Shown here piece by piece: positions 32,782 through 44,243 of a DNA stretch of 64,000 nucleotides. Source of the DNA: Otatea glauca (lineage: Eukaryota; Streptophyta; Magnoliopsida; Poales; Poaceae); the NCBI GenBank assembly GCA_036346275.1, contig CM070713.1, positions 61,003,567 through 61,067,566 of the forward strand, given 5' to 3'. The first letter of the stretch is position 1. Every line of letters begins with the position of its first letter. The notes under the pieces are model-generated. The model saw nothing but the letters and a program-made list of their open reading frames with translations. It searched no databases and was not told where the DNA came from. Made by a program: the position numbers and the translations under genes.

Positions 32782-33065
32782 TGTGCGATCGCTTCGATCG
32801 AGTGGACTTTGGCCTCGTAGCGTGATGTGTATACGTGGGATTTAAAGATGGCGCCGGTGTGGGCTGCTGGCTCCTTATTGGTCATGCCCCTTTCCCTCTA
32901 TTTGACATTCGTTATCTTGTCATTTCTTAATCCATAGTAAACGCCCTATTTCACCGTTAGCTGTTTGTTATCATTTTTTGAGGGTATAAGATAGACGCAT
33001 ACAGCCCATATATAGCATGAGAGCACATGCACCGACCCATTTAATGTGTATGTACCCGTTTTTAA

Positions 33066-33677
33066 TTATTCTGGTGAGACATGAGAAGTTTGATTGGGAG
33101 GATCGAACTTTTGTGAGCAAGGATTTCTACAACTTGTTCGAATACCTTCGTTTGAATCCGGAGGTTTGACAACAAGGCTGAATGTATCCTCGTAGTCGTA
33201 ATCGGACCTTTGTTCGAATCCCTTGGCTACCAACCGCACTTTGTACCTCTCGACCGTACCATCATCTCTCTCCTTTATTTTAAACACCCATTTGCAGTCA
33301 GGGGCGGAGCCAGGGCTCGGACCACCCGGGCTTTGGCCCGAGGCCTAGCAAGAAAAGCCCAAGTAAATTGCCTTAAAAATTCATGAAAAATCATAAATAA
33401 GCTCAATAACCTCTAGGCTAGTCTGAGGCTTAAGCTTAAACTGGCTCCGCTCCTGTTTGCAGTCTATATGACATCGCGACGAGGAGGAACAAGACCTGCA
33501 GGTTTTGTTCATCATGAGAGCTTGATATTCGGTGTCCATTGCCTGTTTCCAGCGCGAAATGGACATGGCTTCGACTTGGGAGCAAAACACGCTGTGCAGC
33601 ATATGTGACTGTCCCGTTTGTACGCTGCCTGGGTTGACGAATATTGTTCTTGAGTCTTGTCTGCACTGGGTGTACAA
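33066..33677 (-). pseudogene. copia reverse transcriptase N-terminal part
   Basis: The minus strand reads SISRWKQAMDTEYQALMMNK just before the MITE at 33299-33455. On the other side it reads FKIKERDDGTVERYKVRLVA then KGFEQRSDYDYEDTFSLVVK. These are the opening blocks of copia RT (WKQAM.EE...., WVFKIK...G...R.KARLVAKG). The catalytic YVDD box is not present in the window; sequence departs from RT after about 33110. Confidence 0.85.
33299..33455. mobile_element. hAT MITE, 157 bp
   Basis: Inverted ends CAGGGGCGGAGCCAGGGCTC and CAGGAGCGGAGCCAGTTTAA with an exact 8-bp duplication TTTGCAGT (33291-33298, 33456-33463). Inserted within the copia RT sequence. Confidence 0.92.
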
Positions 33678-34090
33678 CTGCTAGAGTAGAGGATGTCGTC
33701 GCACCATGCCAGTACCAGTTGCTGCAGCATCGGCAGTCTGACCGGCTACCGCAGCAGCCTCGTCGGTACTAGTGGCAGCATTCGGTGCTGCTGCTCCCAG
33801 AACCGCCTCCCCCATTAGCATCTACCTTCACTGGAGGATGTCCTGCCTCATGATTAGCCAGCAAAACAGGAGGATATGCTGCAATATCTTCAAGTTGGCC
33901 ATGAGAAAGGATAGAATTAGGATTGCAGATGGGCTAATGTTGGTAGAGGAAGAAGCTTTGTTTCGCAAGTTCGAAAAAGGAAACACATCTTCGTCGAAGA
34001 TGACATCATGAGAAAAATATATTCTGCCCCAATGTGTAGACACTTGTACCCCTTGTGCAGTGTGCTATAGCCAAGAAAAACACATTGTTT

Positions 34091-34270
34091 CAGGGGCGGA
34101 TCGAGGAAAGGAGATCACCAGGGTCGCTGGAGTCAATACAAACGCATAATAATATCTTGTAACTTGTAATAAGATGATCATATATTTATATACTAAAGAA
34201 ACTATATGTGTTAGGTTAGAGGGCATCGGTATTATTTGACCCTGACCCATACACTATTGATCTGCCCCTG
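34091..34270. mobile_element. hAT MITE, 180 bp
   Basis: Inverted ends CAGGGGCGGATCGAGGAA and CAGGGGCAGATCAATAG with an exact 8-bp duplication CATTGTTT (34083-34090, 34271-34278). Same end family as the MITE at 33299-33455 but a different interior. Confidence 0.92.
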
Positions 34271-34391
34271 CATTGTTTAGATGAAAAGTCCGGTCTGAGT
34301 GAGTTGTATGAACGGAGGTGAGGCCAACAAGCACATCCCAAAAGTTCTACAAAAGGTGTAGTCGGGTTTGGACTTAAGTAATCATTCTAGA

Positions 34392-34558
34392 GGTCTTTTA
34401 TGGTACACTAAATTCAATATGAATCATTCAATTTTTTCAATCCAATGGATCATATTAGCTAGTATTTACTTATAGGAATACCATTAACAAATCAATGGTT
34501 AAATCTAATTTATACTACCTATCATATATTACCAGTATAATTCACTGTAAAATTTCTC
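34392..34558 (-). mobile_element. MITE family 1, copy B
   Basis: Reverse-oriented relative of 28903-29091: TCTTTTATGGTACACTAAAT at the left and, at the right, CACTGTAAAATTTCTC, the reverse of the GAAATTTTACGGTG end. Confidence 0.7.
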
Positions 34559-34599
34559 TTCTAAGGGTGTTGAGAGGCTAATAACATGACTAGGGATTC

Positions 34600-35352
34600 A
34601 ATTGATCAGAAAACGAGCAGTGGTAAATGCTTCACTACAAAATCGAAGGGGAACGGAAGCATGAGATAGGAGGGACAACCCGGTCCCAACGAAATGTCTA
34701 CGCTTACCCTCAGCAGCGCCATTCCGTTGGTGTGTGTGAGGGCATGACACACGGTGTGTAATAACGATCTTTGGGAAGAAAGAGTGCAACTTTTGATACT
34801 CGCCCCCTCCCCCAAATCCATTTGCATGTGAATGATTTTGTGACTAAGCAATCTTTCAAAGTGTTTTTGGAATTGGAGAAACACACTGAAAACATCATAT
34901 TTATGCTTGATAAGATAAAGCCCGGTGACAGACTATAAGTATCCATGAAACTCGCATAATATTTGTGTCCAGTAGTAGAAGCAAGGGCAGAACCTCCATA
35001 CATCCATACATCTGAGAAAATAAGCTCTAAAGGAGCTGAAACTACATTATTGGAAGATGAATATGGCAGTTGGTGACTTTTCGCTTGTTGACAAGTATCA
35101 CAAACTGTTTTATTGTGAACATAAAGTCATAAACAGATGGGAGTTCATTGTGCTGAAGAACATGCTGGACTGTTTGGGAAGACGGATGACCAAGCCGGAA
35201 GTGCCACCGTTCTGACGAGACCTTGGCGCTGGAGAGAGCTTTCTTATTTAGTAGTGAAGCATCAACTGAGTAGACACCACCAACCCCTAAGAAGAACTTC
35301 CTTCGTATGCCGATCATCAACAAGAAAGTATTTAGGATGTAATTCAAGAAGT
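34600..35352 (-). pseudogene. copia pre-integrase and integrase (frameshifted)
   Basis: The minus strand begins with the GAG-pre-integrase motif WHFRLGHPSSQTVQHVLQHN (about 35210-35270). It continues with GSALASTTGHKYYASFMDTY, the first part of the integrase core, including the D of FMDTY. A shifted frame carries HFERLLSHKIIHMQMDLG (second D), then THQRNGAAEGKRRH, the H..NG..E stretch with the catalytic Glu. Two or more frameshifts break it. The upstream end at 35352 is the insertion point of a solo LTR, beyond which the same coding sequence resumes at 36956. Confidence 0.85.
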
Positions 35353-36955
35353 TTAAGCATCTAGATCTCTAAATTCTTCTTTGGTTTTGATAATTAATGA
35401 CAATCATGTTTAAAGGACTAACAATTTATTTTGAAGTCATGAAAATAGGTTGGTTTGAGATATTGCACACAAAGAGGTGAAATCATAAAATACTAAGAAA
35501 AGCACAATGCCAAAGTATAAAAGTTTAAGAATCTTTTGTAGCTTTTGCCGATCCTGGTGTTAGGAGATAAGATTACATTGCTAGAATAGATATCGTACTA
35601 TTAAGAGAAACTTTTGGTTAATAGCTTGTAAATGATCGAATATCATGGCTCAGGATCATACTCATACTTGTCATTTGCATTATTTGAAAAATCTTCTGAA
35701 AAGCTATGAAAAATCTGTAAAACCAGTACTATCGGCCATATAGGAGCGGTACTACTGGTCTGGTAGTACCGGCCCCTAAGGCGGGTAGTTATTTTACAAA
35801 ACGATGCATTTTTTTGGTGAAGTCAGTCAGGCCAGCACTACCTCCCATCTAGGAGCGGTACTACCGAACTTACGGAGTACTGGCCCTTGAGGCTGGTAGT
35901 TATTACATAATGGTATGTTTTTGGGCATTTTGCCCCGACCGGCACTACCACCCATGTAGGAGCGGTACTACTGGACTTGCGGTAGCACCGACCCCTAAAG
36001 GCAATAGTTATTTTTCAAATAAGTTTCAAAATGCATCCTCTTGGGTTAAAAAGACAGTACTACCAGTCCTACATAGACGGTAGTACCGAGGGTACTATAG
36101 CAACGGCTAGTTACTTTGCATTTAATGCATGGTTTCGATCGTTGAGTTGGGAATCGGTAGTACCGGTCCTACATGGGTGGTAGTACCGGGTTTGCTGAAC
36201 TTTTCAAGGATTTAACCCTAACGACTAGATTAGTGTTTGGGGCTATAAATATCCCCTCACCTGCAGCAAGAGCACTCTCCTGATCATTCATTGTATACTT
36301 GTGAGCCCTAGCAACTCTCTCATCATCAATTGTGTATTCAATTCTCATTTGTGAATGGGTGAGAGCAAAATCAAGTGTGAGCCTTCTAGTTGAGCCAGCT
36401 AATATACACTTGACCAACCTAAAGCAAGCACTAGAGCTCTATTCTCTTAGAGGTTGCCGCCTCCTAGACACGGCTTGGAGGTGTGGAACCGGTGATCTCT
36501 TCAAAGAAGATTGCCAAGAGACCCGGTGTCGGTGTGAAGGTCGGAGCTCACCTACTCGGAGCGGGGAAGAGCTGACACTAGTGATCGAGAGAGGCTCATT
36601 TGTGCAAGGAGCCGGCTTGATTTGTTCAAGCTTTCACAACGTGGATTAGGGGAGATTGGCAAGTCTCCGAGACCACGAAAAAAATCATTGTGTTCATCTT
36701 CTTGTGGTTTGCCTTCTTGTGATTTTATTTGTGCAATTTACATTACTAGTGATCTTAGTGATTGACTATCTCTCTAGGATTATTGCTCTTACCTAGACTT
36801 AGGTTCTTGGTGCACTTAGCAAAACTTAACTCATTTAGGGTTTAATTGTTGTAGAATTGTAATTCGTATAATTCTTGCTAATTATTGAATTAGAGCTAAA
36901 TAATTTTAAAAACTTCCTATTTACCTCCCTCTAGTTGGTTATCCTTGATCCTACA
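35353..36955 (+). mobile_element. Copia-type solo LTR 3 (1.6 kb)
   Basis: Flanked by GAAGT (35348-35352) and GAAGC (36956-36960), a 5-bp duplication with one change. Its 3' end CCTCCCTCTAGTTGGTTATC...CCTACA and its opening TTTGGTTTTGATAATTAATGACA resemble solo LTRs 1 and 2. It lacks CATGTGTTG hairpins but carries several GGTAGTACCGG-type palindromes (35730-36190). It sits inside copia pre-integrase DNA, whose reading frame rejoins across it. Confidence 0.85.
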
Positions 36956-37760
36956 GAAGCACATTATTATCATGCACAAGCTGTCTAATCGAAAGAAGAT
37001 CAGTAGGAACGTGAAGGACATTCTTAAGTTGTAGGGATTTAGATGGTCTAGGGAACAGGTTAACATTATCGAAACTTCGAAAATCGCACGAAATTCAAAT
37101 ATCGAGCCAAAAATCGGTCGAAAATCGTCAAGAATCGTAGAGTTTCAAAATCAAAATTTTTGAAAATTAAATAAATAAATAATCAATGATTTTCATGGGA
37201 AATCGACGGATTAGTTGAACTGTTTTAGCGGTCGATTTTTTGAGTGATTTCTTCGAAAATCGAGCGATTTTCATCGATTTTTGACCGATTTACGTCGCAT
37301 AAATTTTTCTAAATTTTTGAATTTTTTTTAATTAGATCGGTTTATTGAGCAGTTTTAGAAGCCGGACCGTGTCGACACAGGCGAAAATCAAGCTATTTTC
37401 GTCGATTTTTTGAACCCTATCTAGGAAGAGTACGGGGAGTGGCCAACATGAAATATATGTATACCAGATCCATTTGCGGCATGAACATGATCCGTGATAT
37501 TTCTCCTTCATGGTGAGCTTCTTAAGATTATTGGTTAGATGATCGGTAGCTCCTGTATCTGCATACCATCTGGAGTCGATGAGGGTAGGAGGTCAGAGCG
37601 TGGCGGCAGCAGCATCACGATCGTCGCCGGCCTGGTAGGAGTGATGAAACCTATTGTAGCTCTTGAGTGCCACATGGCCAACTTTGCCACAGACTTACAT
37701 GACACACAGGATGACCTGAGTTAGAGCCGCACATGTTGTTGCTGTCGTTGCTCTTGCCCT
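36956..37760 (-). pseudogene. copia gag zinc knuckle, protease and pre-integrase linker
   Basis: On the minus strand about 37735-37640 encodes a CCHC-like knuckle (CGKVGHVALKSYNRFHHSYQ). About 37590-37530 encodes the protease start WYADTGATDHLTNNLKKL, with the copia active-site motif D-T-G-A. Left of the MITE at 37055-37419 the frame continues LKNVLHVPTDLLSIRQLVHD, the standard segment before pre-integrase. Stops and shifts make it non-functional. Confidence 0.82.
37055..37419. mobile_element. hAT-like MITE with CGAAAATCG repeats
   Basis: Bounded by TCTAGGGA (37047-37054) and TCTAGGAA (37420-37427), an 8-bp duplication with one mismatch. Inverted ends ACAGGTTAACATTATCG and ATAGGGTTCAAAAAATCG are imperfect. 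The interior has many CGAAAATCG/CGATTTTTG motifs. Confidence 0.7.
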
Positions 37761-38272
37761 TGCCTTGACTCTTGTTCATCACACTCAGGATCGTTTGATC
37801 GTGCTGAACCCAGGTTTGGTATGCCTAGTTCGGGACTTGTGTCACGCTGGTATCCTATGGGTTAACAGCATAGTTACTATAAACGTGATTCGTCTGAATC
37901 GTCGTATGGGATTTATGTTCGCGGTTCACTAATTTTTTTTCAATTTCTATTGAACATGAATCACATACCCTAAACTAGTTCAGGTTTGATGAATCTGATT
38001 CGTGATTCATGAAGGTTCACAGAGGGCACTGGTTCATGCAGTTGACATACCCCAAAAGTTGCAGACTTTTGAGATAAGATAGAAATTGATCCTTCCACAA
38101 CAAGTAGTTCTCCCCCGTACTTTATGTCAATGTGATGACCGAAGGATGGCGTCGGTAGGATGCCGAAGGAAACAGTCGCTAGCGCGTGGAGGAGGAGCCA
38201 GATAACACAGAGAATTGATCGTGTTGCTGGCTGGAGTAGAAGACATGAACATGCTGTATTAGATCGCCAAGT

Positions 38273-38284
38273 TACTGATACCAT
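38273..38284 (-). other. Primer-binding site of the copia element
   Basis: The minus strand reads TATGGTATCAGTAAC directly after a short LTR remnant ending TGCATGAAACTCAA. It fits the initiator-Met type PBS with changes at its end. Confidence 0.7.
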
Positions 38285-38588
38285 ATTGAGTTTCATGCAC
38301 CAACCAGTTGACCTAAAAACTTAAGTTGACAAGAAAAGGTAGATAATATACTTCAACAAAACTATAGGGGTGTTTCTGCAAAACAAAACCAAAGCAATGT
38401 CACATAAGCCCACATCACACGTGGTTGCTGAAAAACGTACGGAGCGTGAACTGGTGCTTCCTGTATCTCGACTCATGATGTTTCTGGTCCATTTCAATGC
38501 AAAGGAGAACGGGGTTTTGCCCTAAAATTGCAATAAAAAAACTTTGAAGCTTGAGCATGATCAGAATACACGGCATGATAAAAACGGG

Positions 38589-38976
38589 AGAAATTTTACG
38601 GAATATTATATTAGTAGTATATTATGGTCAGTATAGATCATATCTAACCATTGATTTATTGATGGTATTTCTACTACTCTTCCACCAGAGAAAGCATAAA
38701 TAAATAGAAAAAATTCATACAACATCCTAAACTTTGCGTCACACAGGTAATACCACTATATGAAATTAGGTTAGAGTGTTGTTATCTGGACCAAATTGTA
38801 AAGTTTGGGAAGTCAAATATCTAGTTTTATAGTTTGGAGTGTTGGATGAGCTTTCGACCAAAATTCAGGGTATTATATAGACTTCTTTTTAAATAAATAC
38901 TAGCTAATCTGATCATTTACATCGATGACATGAACGATCCATATTGAATTTATTGTACCGTAAAAGAGCTTAGAAA
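38589..38976 (+). mobile_element. MITE family 1, copy C, interrupted
   Basis: Starts AGAAATTTTACGGAATATTA and ends ATTGTACCGTAAAAGAGCTT. Its two halves match copy A on either side of an inserted 184-bp element at 38707-38890. Confidence 0.75.
38707..38890. mobile_element. Small MULE-like MITE nested in MITE copy C
   Basis: Exact 9-bp duplication AAATAAATA (38698-38706, 38891-38899). Imperfect inverted ends read GAAAAAATTCATACAACATC and AAAAAGAAGTCTATATAATA. A 9-bp duplication suggests Mutator-type insertion. Confidence 0.7.
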
Positions 38977-40059
38977 AACAGAGCTTAATTTCCTGTTATG
39001 AAAAAAACGGAGCTTTCACCAACAGAGGAAGAAACGGAACGGCAATTCGCCTCGAACAGTTGTTTGTCTTGTCGGTTCTGCACTCTGGCAAAGATCGAAG
39101 CGAAATTTGTAACCAGCTCTCTCGCTGCAACTGCAAACGAGTGAGAGAACTGAAAATCGCAGCGGTGGAAAAGAAGCCAACAACACCGCGGCGGGGGTGT
39201 TTGCGGTGGGGTGTGCGGGGTGGGTTGCTGGGACGACGGCGATGTGCGCACGCGGCCCCGCACGGCAACTCTCGCCGTCTCACGGATGGCGGAAACGAAG
39301 TCAAAGCGGCATTCCTCCACGCATCAGGCTCACACGTGCGCGCATGCGCGCCGTGCAGCCGCCACCCCCACACATCGCAGGCTCCGCGCGCCACGAGCTG
39401 CTATTCTCTACCAATCGAAAATGCTCCCTGCCGACTTGGACCCGTCTCGGCCGGAGATCCCTGTTAGTGATTGCAGGATGATTATGACGATAGCCGAGCC
39501 TAATGATCGTATCATCAGAGATGAAGACCCATAGGACGATGCTTTTTTTAACGGATTAGGATGCTTGTTTCACCACTCCTTCGCATACGGTGCAGACTAG
39601 CTAGCAATGGCTGCCTACCAGAGCCTGGCAAGGACGATGCCATCCCGGTCGACACATTGTCGAAGAAAATTCAGGTAGATCATAACCTTTTCGGGAAAAA
39701 AAATTCAGGGAGTTCATTCAAATCAGGCTTTGTTCGACGAAATTGCAGCAAGGATCTGAGGTTCCTCATCCTTGTGCACATACGCGAAAAAGAAATCCAT
39801 CACATCCAACCAAAATTCACCGAACCTGCACACGGGAACAAAACAAAATAGGATGGTGGAAAACCCAACCTACCAGGACACTCTCACCCCTGAATTCCTG
39901 GACGGGACGGGCGAGTGTTCCTATGGGCCAAATTCTTTTTGCCAAACAAGCAAAAACCCAAACGGACAAACACGAGCACCAATCCCCATCGAAGCGCACC
40001 GTCTCGACTAGAGTATTCTCGGTTTATTTGGCTTAGGCACGTAAAAGAGCCGAGATTGA
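38977..40059. other. No gene recognised
   Basis: Moderately GC-rich at 39060-39460, with overlapping frames of about 100-135 codons on both strands and no domain; these look like composition effects. 39480-40059 shows only short frames. It could contain a decayed promoter or exon, but nothing supports one. Confidence 0.4.
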
Positions 40060-40390
40060 GCGAGCTTGAATTTTGAAGTTAGCTCAGCCAAGTTTGAGTT
40101 AAGGTCAAGTCTAAATTTAAGTTCGAGCTTGACTCGAATAAACTCAGTAACAATAAATAATTTAATATAGATTGTTTTTAACAATAAAAATGCTCGAGCT
40201 CGAGTAAACTCGATAAAATTTAATATATAGTAATATTTAATAAATAATTTAAAATTTTATTAAGCTCGCGAACCATTCGAACTCGGCTCGATAAAGCTTA
40301 TGAGCTCAAGATTAAGCTCAAGTTCGGCTCGTTTGGAGCTTAAACCGAGTCGAGCTCGAGCCTTTTTTATAGCTCTAATTTAGCTCATGG
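40060..40390. repeat. GAGCTCGAG-motif repeat
   Basis: About 330 bp of AT-rich DNA dotted with GAGCTCGAG/GAGCCGAG motifs and their complements at both ends (GAGCCGAGATTGAGCGAGC left, GTCGAGCTCGAGCC right). Probably a MITE or decayed DNA transposon; no target duplication resolved. Confidence 0.5.
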
Positions 40391-41220
40391 CACATTTCTT
40401 TTTCACAACTGGTTATCATGAGAACGAGATTGTAAATTTGTCCTCCTTTACAATCGCGGAAGCAATAGCAGGCAACATGTTTCATCTATTGCGTTCTTCT
40501 ATTGCGGCACCTCGTCAGCAGCGTAGCAGCTACCTCCACCAGGCGTGTGCTCTAACCAACGCAACAGGTGTGGGCCCTACAAGCCTGCAGCGTTAGGGAC
40601 TATAGCAGGCCTTGCAGCATGCTACTGCTCGGCGATATCCTACCACGTACGGAGACCACGACAAGAGCCTGCCGTGTTAGGAACTGTGACATTTCATGTT
40701 GTGGTGGCCCCCACCATCTCGCCTGTCACGATGCACACCACTACCACAAAGCCGGCTACCTACCGCCGCTTGCACGGTTGAGAATGAGATTGATTTTACA
40801 ATTACGCTCATAGGAGAATCAAAAATTAAAAAAAAATACCATAGGACCAAGTAAATCAAAACTTTTAGACTTCTCCTTCGCATCGCCTCGGCTCAACTTA
40901 CCAACCTGTTTCACACTAGATTAGTAGTATCAAAATACCATATCGGTACCAGTCAATATGTACCATTTCAACTCCTAAACCGGCATAAAGTAGTCATATG
41001 TATCATACCGTCCCGATATTAATTAATACTGGCTATACCGGTTTCGATACCGATCAATATTGACCATACTGGCTAATATTAGTTATACAAATGGAATTGA
41101 TAATACGATATATTGAACTATATGTTATATTTTATAGTACTACTATGTATTTGAAGTAATATTGTAAGTGAAATTTAGTGTACATGTAATTAAAAATATT
41201 TATCCTTATAAATATATATT
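40391..41220. other. Unassigned, with short ACCGGTATCGG-like repeats
   Basis: 40391-40800 has only short frames. 40930-41090 repeats motifs such as ATACCGGTTTCGATACCG and CCATACTGGCTAATATT. The remainder is AT-rich. No gene is supported. Confidence 0.4.
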
Positions 41221-41862
41221 TCTCTACTACTTCTAATTAGGAGTTGGTGGCAGTGGTGCGTTCTCCTCTAGAGTATCTGATTCGTTGGATCTGATATGAA
41301 CGGCTGAGATAGAAGATGATTTAATCATATCTTAGATAGAATGATTTTATCATATCTTTTTTGAATAGAAATATTATTTTAGCATATCTCTATTCACATG
41401 TTCTTACTATGGAAGGATGTTATTCATATATCTTATAAATGGAAGGATTTTTTCATCATATCCTGTATAGATAGAAGGATATACTCACCATATCCCATAA
41501 TACGGGAATTCTATCTCATCATATCTGAAAATGCATAGATTAAAAGGAAAGAATCACGCAACCAAATACGGGCCAATCACGAAGATGTCGGGGAGACCTG
41601 GCTTCCATCCGCCTGCGTACGCTACCTTCTGCTTTCATCTACTCCCTATTAGAGGGCACCCACTCTCATCTCCAAGAGGACAGCCCGGTCGGTAGTGGAG
41701 ACACACGTAGAAAGAGAAGAGAAAGGCTACGTGCAAGAAGCAAGAAGATTTTCTGCAAGAGGAAGGCAATAACTTTCTCCTCCTTCAGTGGTAAGGATTG
41801 ATACCTCTCTACTAATTCTAATTAAGAGTTGGTGGCGATCGTCCGTTCTCCTTTAAAGTATT
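41221..41862 (+). repeat. Element with 60-bp direct terminal repeats, possible small retroelement
   Basis: TCTCTACTACTTCTAATTAG...AGTATCTG at 41222-41281 recurs at 41805-41862 (TCTCTACTAATTCTAATTAA...AGTATTTG). The second copy is cut by the Tat LTR at 41863. The interior is AT-rich with repeated CATATCT motifs and no coding frame. Confidence 0.5.
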
Positions 41863-42703
41863 TGTCGGCGTTTTCGGGAGCGCCGGCAAGTAAATTTGTA
41901 AGTCTAGGGGGTCGCACGTTCCACTCCCTGAATGGTTAGACTCGTGAGTCCAAGATGTATCCGTTCGGCCAAGGTCCCTACTCCGATTCAGGTGTGGTGG
42001 TATTGTATTACTCTTGGTACGGATGATCGCACAAAGTTTTACAAGCGAGAATGCCAATGGCTTAGCGAGATGGGTTTGATAGCGCTCTCCCTTTCTTGTT
42101 CTTGCTCGTTGCCCCTCCGATCGCTTAGCCCCGCCTCCTTTTATACGAAGGAAGGCGGGTTACATCGAGTTAGGAGGAAGCGAGGTGACCTACGCTAGAG
42201 CTCCGGCCCTTCGTCCCGTGGATCGTCGCCACCCGCCTTGCCCATGCCGGGTTGGTAGCCTTGGTGGTCGTGGAGGTTAGGTATTTCGGGAAGTAGCGTG
42301 ATTTGCCTCTATGATCCTTGCGAACGCCGACGCCGAGGTGCGTGACGTTGGTGCGCCTCGGGAGCGCGGCGCTCGTCGACGTGATCGTTGATGGGTGGAA
42401 GCTTTGTCTTCTACAATACCAGATCTTCTTGGGAAGGAGCCACCGCCTTGTATAGTCGCTCTGATTGACCTTATTCGAGGGTACGTGGCGGAGGTCGATG
42501 AGGACTCGACACGCGGCACTCGGCGCTTGTCACCTTGGTTTGGTTGGAGTCGGAGATCCCGCCCGCCAAGATGGGGTCGGGAGCGCCTGCTCTGTCGGAT
42601 TCGCTTCGGCGGCCGGGGGAGCGGATGCCTTGCGCGTCTCGCAGCGATTCGGTCGGCGGCGGCCGGCGCTACTGCTGGGGTATCCTTTTATTAGTATTCG
42701 TCA
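41863..42703 (-). repeat. LTR of second Tat element
   Basis: 841 bp. It begins TGTCGGCGTTTTCGGGAGCG (reverse of the LTR end) and ends ...TTAGTATTCGTCA, the reverse of TGACGAATACT. The adjacent AGAGCCCCGAACTCC is the reversed polypurine tract. Confidence 0.88.
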
Positions 42704-43070
42704 AGAGCCCCGAACTCCCAAGCGATTTTGCATTCGGTTGGGGTTGAACTGGACGAAAGTGGTGGCGGGCCCGTAGGTCGGTCCCACGATCCGTTAAGCG
42801 ATTTCCGTCGGTGTGCCGTTGATCCGGCATACTGTCCCGAGTTTGGCGGGGCATTTGAACCGCCGAGGGCTTTACTTGCCTCGTTGCGCATGCCGAGCAT
42901 AGTTTGGCGCCGCGCGCCGCCTCTTCTTGATCGCCTCGGGTTTCGTGAAGGATGCTTCATTTTTGGCACCGTGATTTACTCGAGACGCTTAGCCTCCCTT
43001 CGTCCGGATATATATATCTGTGCGTTGTAGCTTGCTTGAAGGGGACGAGCTTTTTCTTTTGTTCTTTCAA

Positions 43071-43435
43071 ATGGCTTGAGACATCCTCTAGTCTTTAGCC
43101 GGCGATGGCGTCACGGTGGAAGAAGAAGATCCTCCGCCGAGCTTTGGGCTGAGTTCGACCAGCGATGGACGAGCTCGGAGGAAGAAGTCGCAGCCCGCGC
43201 CGCTCGTTGACGCGCCGCCGAGGCCGCCCGAGGCTCGAGGTGGTAAGGGGGCCCTCTCGAGGCGATGGCGCAAGGGCGCCGACCGTAGTTAGCGCGGCCG
43301 CGTTGATGTCGAACGAGCAGCAGAGGCATCGGCGTGTTGCCAGCGGCCGTGGCGGCCGTCCCGTCGACCGTGCAAGGGCCTACCAAGATGCCGTCGGTGC
43401 CACCGATGCCGCACGGATGTTTGATAGGTTCTAGG
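43071..43435 (+). pseudogene. Broken copy of the small acidic antisense ORF
   Basis: Starts ATGGCTTGAGACATCC, where TGA now interrupts the codon series that reads MASRHPL in the copy at 18836. It then gives SLAGDGVTVEEEDPPP, similar to the GDDDEVEEEDP stretch. Frames diverge after that. Placement, about 370 bp from the LTR, matches the first element. Confidence 0.6.
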
Positions 43436-43579
43436 CGTGGGTAGAGTCCCGCCGGTGCGGCGTGGCCACTCTTGTATCCATCTGCATGTGTGTAAAGTTG
43501 TGTAAAGTTTGAGCTGTTGGCCTATAATGAAATTTTCTTTTCTTTATGAAAATGTCTCGCGATGAGTTTGCTTTAATTT

Positions 43580-44243
43580 TAATCGTTGTGGATGGTGCCT
43601 TGGTCGATGTGGCGACCGGATGCCTCTGTGAGGTTCGTGTCCGAGTGCCTTGGTCGGCAGGACGACCGGATGCCTCTCGTGAGGTTCGGTGTCCGAGTGC
43701 CTTGGCCTGGCGGGACGACCGGATGCCTCTGTGAGGTTCGGTGTCCGAGTGCTCGCTTAACGTCGTAGCTAGACGGTGCCTTGGTCGGCAGGACGACCGG
43801 ATGCCTGTGAGGTTCGTGTCCGAGTGCTTCTACGTGTCCGATCGCCTTGGTCGGCAGGACGACCGGATGCCTCTGTGAGGTTCGGTGTCCGAGTGCCTTG
43901 GTCGGCAGACGACCGGATACCTGTGAGGTTCCGGTGTCCGAGTGCCTTGGTCGGCGGGACGGCCGGATGCCTCGTGAGGTTCTCGTGTCCGAGTGCCTTG
44001 GCGGCGGGGACGACCGGATGCCTCTGTGAGGTTCGGTGTCCGAGTGCTCGCTTAACGTCGTAGCTAGACAAAGTGCCTTGGTCGGCAAGGACGACCGCCT
44101 CGAGATGCGGGTGTGAGGTTCGCTTGTCGTCAGAGCTAGACAAGTGCCTTGGTCGGCAAGGACGACCGGATGCCTCTGTGAGGTTCGGTGTCCGAGTGCC
44201 TTGGTCGGCGGGACGACCGGATGCCTCTGTGAGGTTCGGTGTC
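43580..44243 (-). repeat. Tandem array of second Tat element
   Basis: About ten units of roughly 50-60 bp built from CCTTGGTCGGCAGGACGACC, GGATGCCTCTGTGAGGTTCG and GTGTCCGAGTG. Some units carry the extra CTTAACGTCGTAGCTAGA. It is the reverse complement of the 17755-18245 array and runs into the N gap. Confidence 0.9.

Larger units (their letters stand above)
33066..38358 (-). mobile_element. Decayed copia retrotransposon with five nested insertions
   Basis: On the minus strand, from right to left: LTR remnant (about 38286-38358), PBS, gag zinc knuckle, protease, pre-integrase, integrase and RT, in the order PR-IN-RT that defines copia. The left LTR and RNase H are missing, so the element is truncated at about 33066. 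It is cut by a hAT-like MITE (37055-37419), a solo LTR (35353-36955), MITE family 1 (34392-34558) and two hAT MITEs (34091-34270, 33299-33455). Flanking sequence joins in frame across several of these, which supports the boundaries. Confidence 0.85.
41863..44243 (-). mobile_element. Second Tat element, 3' portion, truncated at assembly gap
   Basis: In reverse orientation: LTR, small antisense-ORF relative, then tandem array, matching the order 3' LTR, small ORF, array of the element at 6039-20123. The rest lies beyond or was lost in the 100-N gap. The left flank GTATT (41858-41862) is the candidate target duplication; its partner is not in view. Confidence 0.85.

Noticed and set aside
32403..32845. 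Plus-strand frames opposite glycosyltransferase exon 1
   Set aside because: Arg/Ala-rich shadows of a GC-rich coding exon on the other strand.
39060..39534. Three overlapping plus-strand frames of 94-135 codons
   Set aside because: GC-rich composition effect with equal frames on the minus strand; no domain or start context favours one.
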